DNA of 33,050 nt from Gammaproteobacteria bacterium (lineage in GTDB: Bacteria; Pseudomonadota; Gammaproteobacteria; SZUA-152). The notes below the pieces were generated by a model. The model did not search any database, was not told where the DNA came from, and saw nothing but the letters and a program-made list of their open reading frames with translations. Shown in pieces: positions 32,429 to 33,050 of this stretch; position 1 is the first letter of the stretch; the number at the start of each line of letters is the position of its first letter. Where the stretch lies: assembly GCA_013151575.1 (NCBI GenBank), contig JAADHZ010000094.1, positions 1 through 33,050 on the forward strand, written 5' to 3'. A program made the translations under genes and the position numbers.

Positions 32429-33050
32429 TTAGCGGTCGGCACCCAACAAGAGGGCACGAGCATCGACGATTTGGGCCAACGTGCTGATGCGAGTCGGTTC
32501 AATAATATCGTCATCCAGTCCGGTGAGTTCCCAGGCGATGGGTTGAATACGGGGGGCGTTTTCCAGGTCGGTGTTGTCCAGCTCAGCTAAGGTGGCGATG
32601 CTGTTGGCGATGTGCACAATAGCAACTTCCACGCGGCTTTGTTTGGCCTCTGCAGGATTGTGGTGATAAGCGATGCATTCCTGAATGTTGGTGGGCAAAT
32701 TCCAACGCTGAGCCAATTCGCCGCCCACTTCGGCGTGATCAAAGCCAATGATCGCCTGCTCTGCCTCCTGGCTTTCCAGCTCGTTGGGGCCGTCGATACA
32801 AGCCTCCAGCGCCTGACGGGCGAGCGCCGGTACCCGGTTGTACAACACCAGCTGCCCGATATCGTGTAGCAGCGCTCCCACAAACACCGCTTCGCGCTGT
32901 CGATTCAGACACTCCATCGCCAGTGTCCGTGCCGCCAGCGCACACAGAATGCTGTGTTCCCAAAAACCCTGCATGGACACAAGGCCATTGGGGATGCCAT
33001 CAAAGGCCTTCACCGCTGCGCTGGCCAGTGCCAGGTCGCGGACTTGCCGG
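32429..33050 (-). CDS. HDOD-domain signal-transduction protein, partial
   Basis: About 206 aa are visible and the 5' part lies beyond the window. In frame, the coding extends to the last bases (RQVRDLALASAAVKAFDGIPNGL). The HDOD signature is FWEHSILCALAARTLA, then VFVGALLHDIGQLVLYNRVP, then GFDHAEVGGELAQRWNLPTNIQECIAYHHNP. These proteins are usually linked to two-component or motility-type regulation, and the exact function is unknown. The GTG at 33011-33013 is an internal Val and not the true start. Confidence 0.93.
   Translation of the reverse strand, partial: RQVRDLALASAAVKAFDGIPNGLVSMQGFWEHSILCALAARTLAMECLNRQREAVFVGALLHDIGQLVLYNRVPALARQALEACIDGPNELESQEAEQAIIGFDHAEVGGELAQRWNLPTNIQECIAYHHNPAEAKQSRVEVAIVHIANSIATLAELDNTDLENAPRIQPIAWELTGLDDDIIEPTRISTLAQIVDARALLLGADR

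Overview
The window looks like a gammaproteobacterial chromosome. From about 3.6 kb onward it is GC-rich and carries conserved housekeeping blocks whose order is familiar from that class: hemC-hemD-hemX-hemY, def-fmt-rsmB-(DUF4390)-ntrY-ntrX-trkA-trkH, and smg-dprA-(LysM protein). Phosphoribulokinase and fructose-1,6-bisphosphatase hint at, but do not prove, Calvin-cycle or related sugar-phosphate metabolism. No species call is made.

Layout. (1) 1-3530 is an accessory, AT-richer island. It opens with about 15 short tandem copies of a CCATTGATC core that run off the window edge. Next is a heavily decayed integron-type tyrosine recombinase on the minus strand. After an outward-facing promoter-like region and a GTTAAGC recombination-core-like site come two tightly coupled plus-strand genes: a signal-less M15-like peptidoglycan hydrolase and an exported two-cysteine protein. 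Then follow a REP-associated (Y1/RAYT) transposase with imperfect terminal inverted repeats and a few very small ORFs. (2) 3532-9289: a terminator, fbp (-), then the haem/siroheme branch hemCDXY (+). (3) 9291-13215: a ferredoxin-type flavin reductase (-), a YeeZ-like epimerase (+), an AmmeMemoRadiSam radical-SAM enzyme (-), tRNA-Phe(GAA), a small membrane protein and a strong terminator. (4) 13232-16367: phosphoribulokinase (-), then an NO-response module with nsrR (-) divergent from a truncated haemoglobin and a ferredoxin-NAD(P)H reductase (+). An NsrR-like box overlaps the -10 of their promoter. (5) 16422-19253: smg, dprA and a LysM protein (-). (6) 19443-29574: def, fmt, rsmB, a DUF4390 gene, ntrY, ntrX, trkA and trkH (+). 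(7) 29592-33050: a DUF3301 gene, slyX and cysB (-), a Sel1-repeat protein (+) with its terminator, and an HDOD protein (-) cut by the window end.

The most promising candidate for something undescribed is the pair at 865-1874. A cytoplasm-exit-lacking peptidoglycan hydrolase is followed after 5 bp by a secreted small protein. It sits just downstream of a dead integron integrase and a cassette-boundary-like site, which is the architecture of an antibacterial effector-immunity pair carried as a gene cassette. This is an inference from architecture and motifs and has not been demonstrated. Two other points deserve attention. One is a split, two-gene equivalent of flavohaemoglobin under apparent NsrR control. 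The other is an NtrX regulator that has lost the sigma-54-contacting GAFTGA loop while keeping its Walker A and Fis-type HTH.
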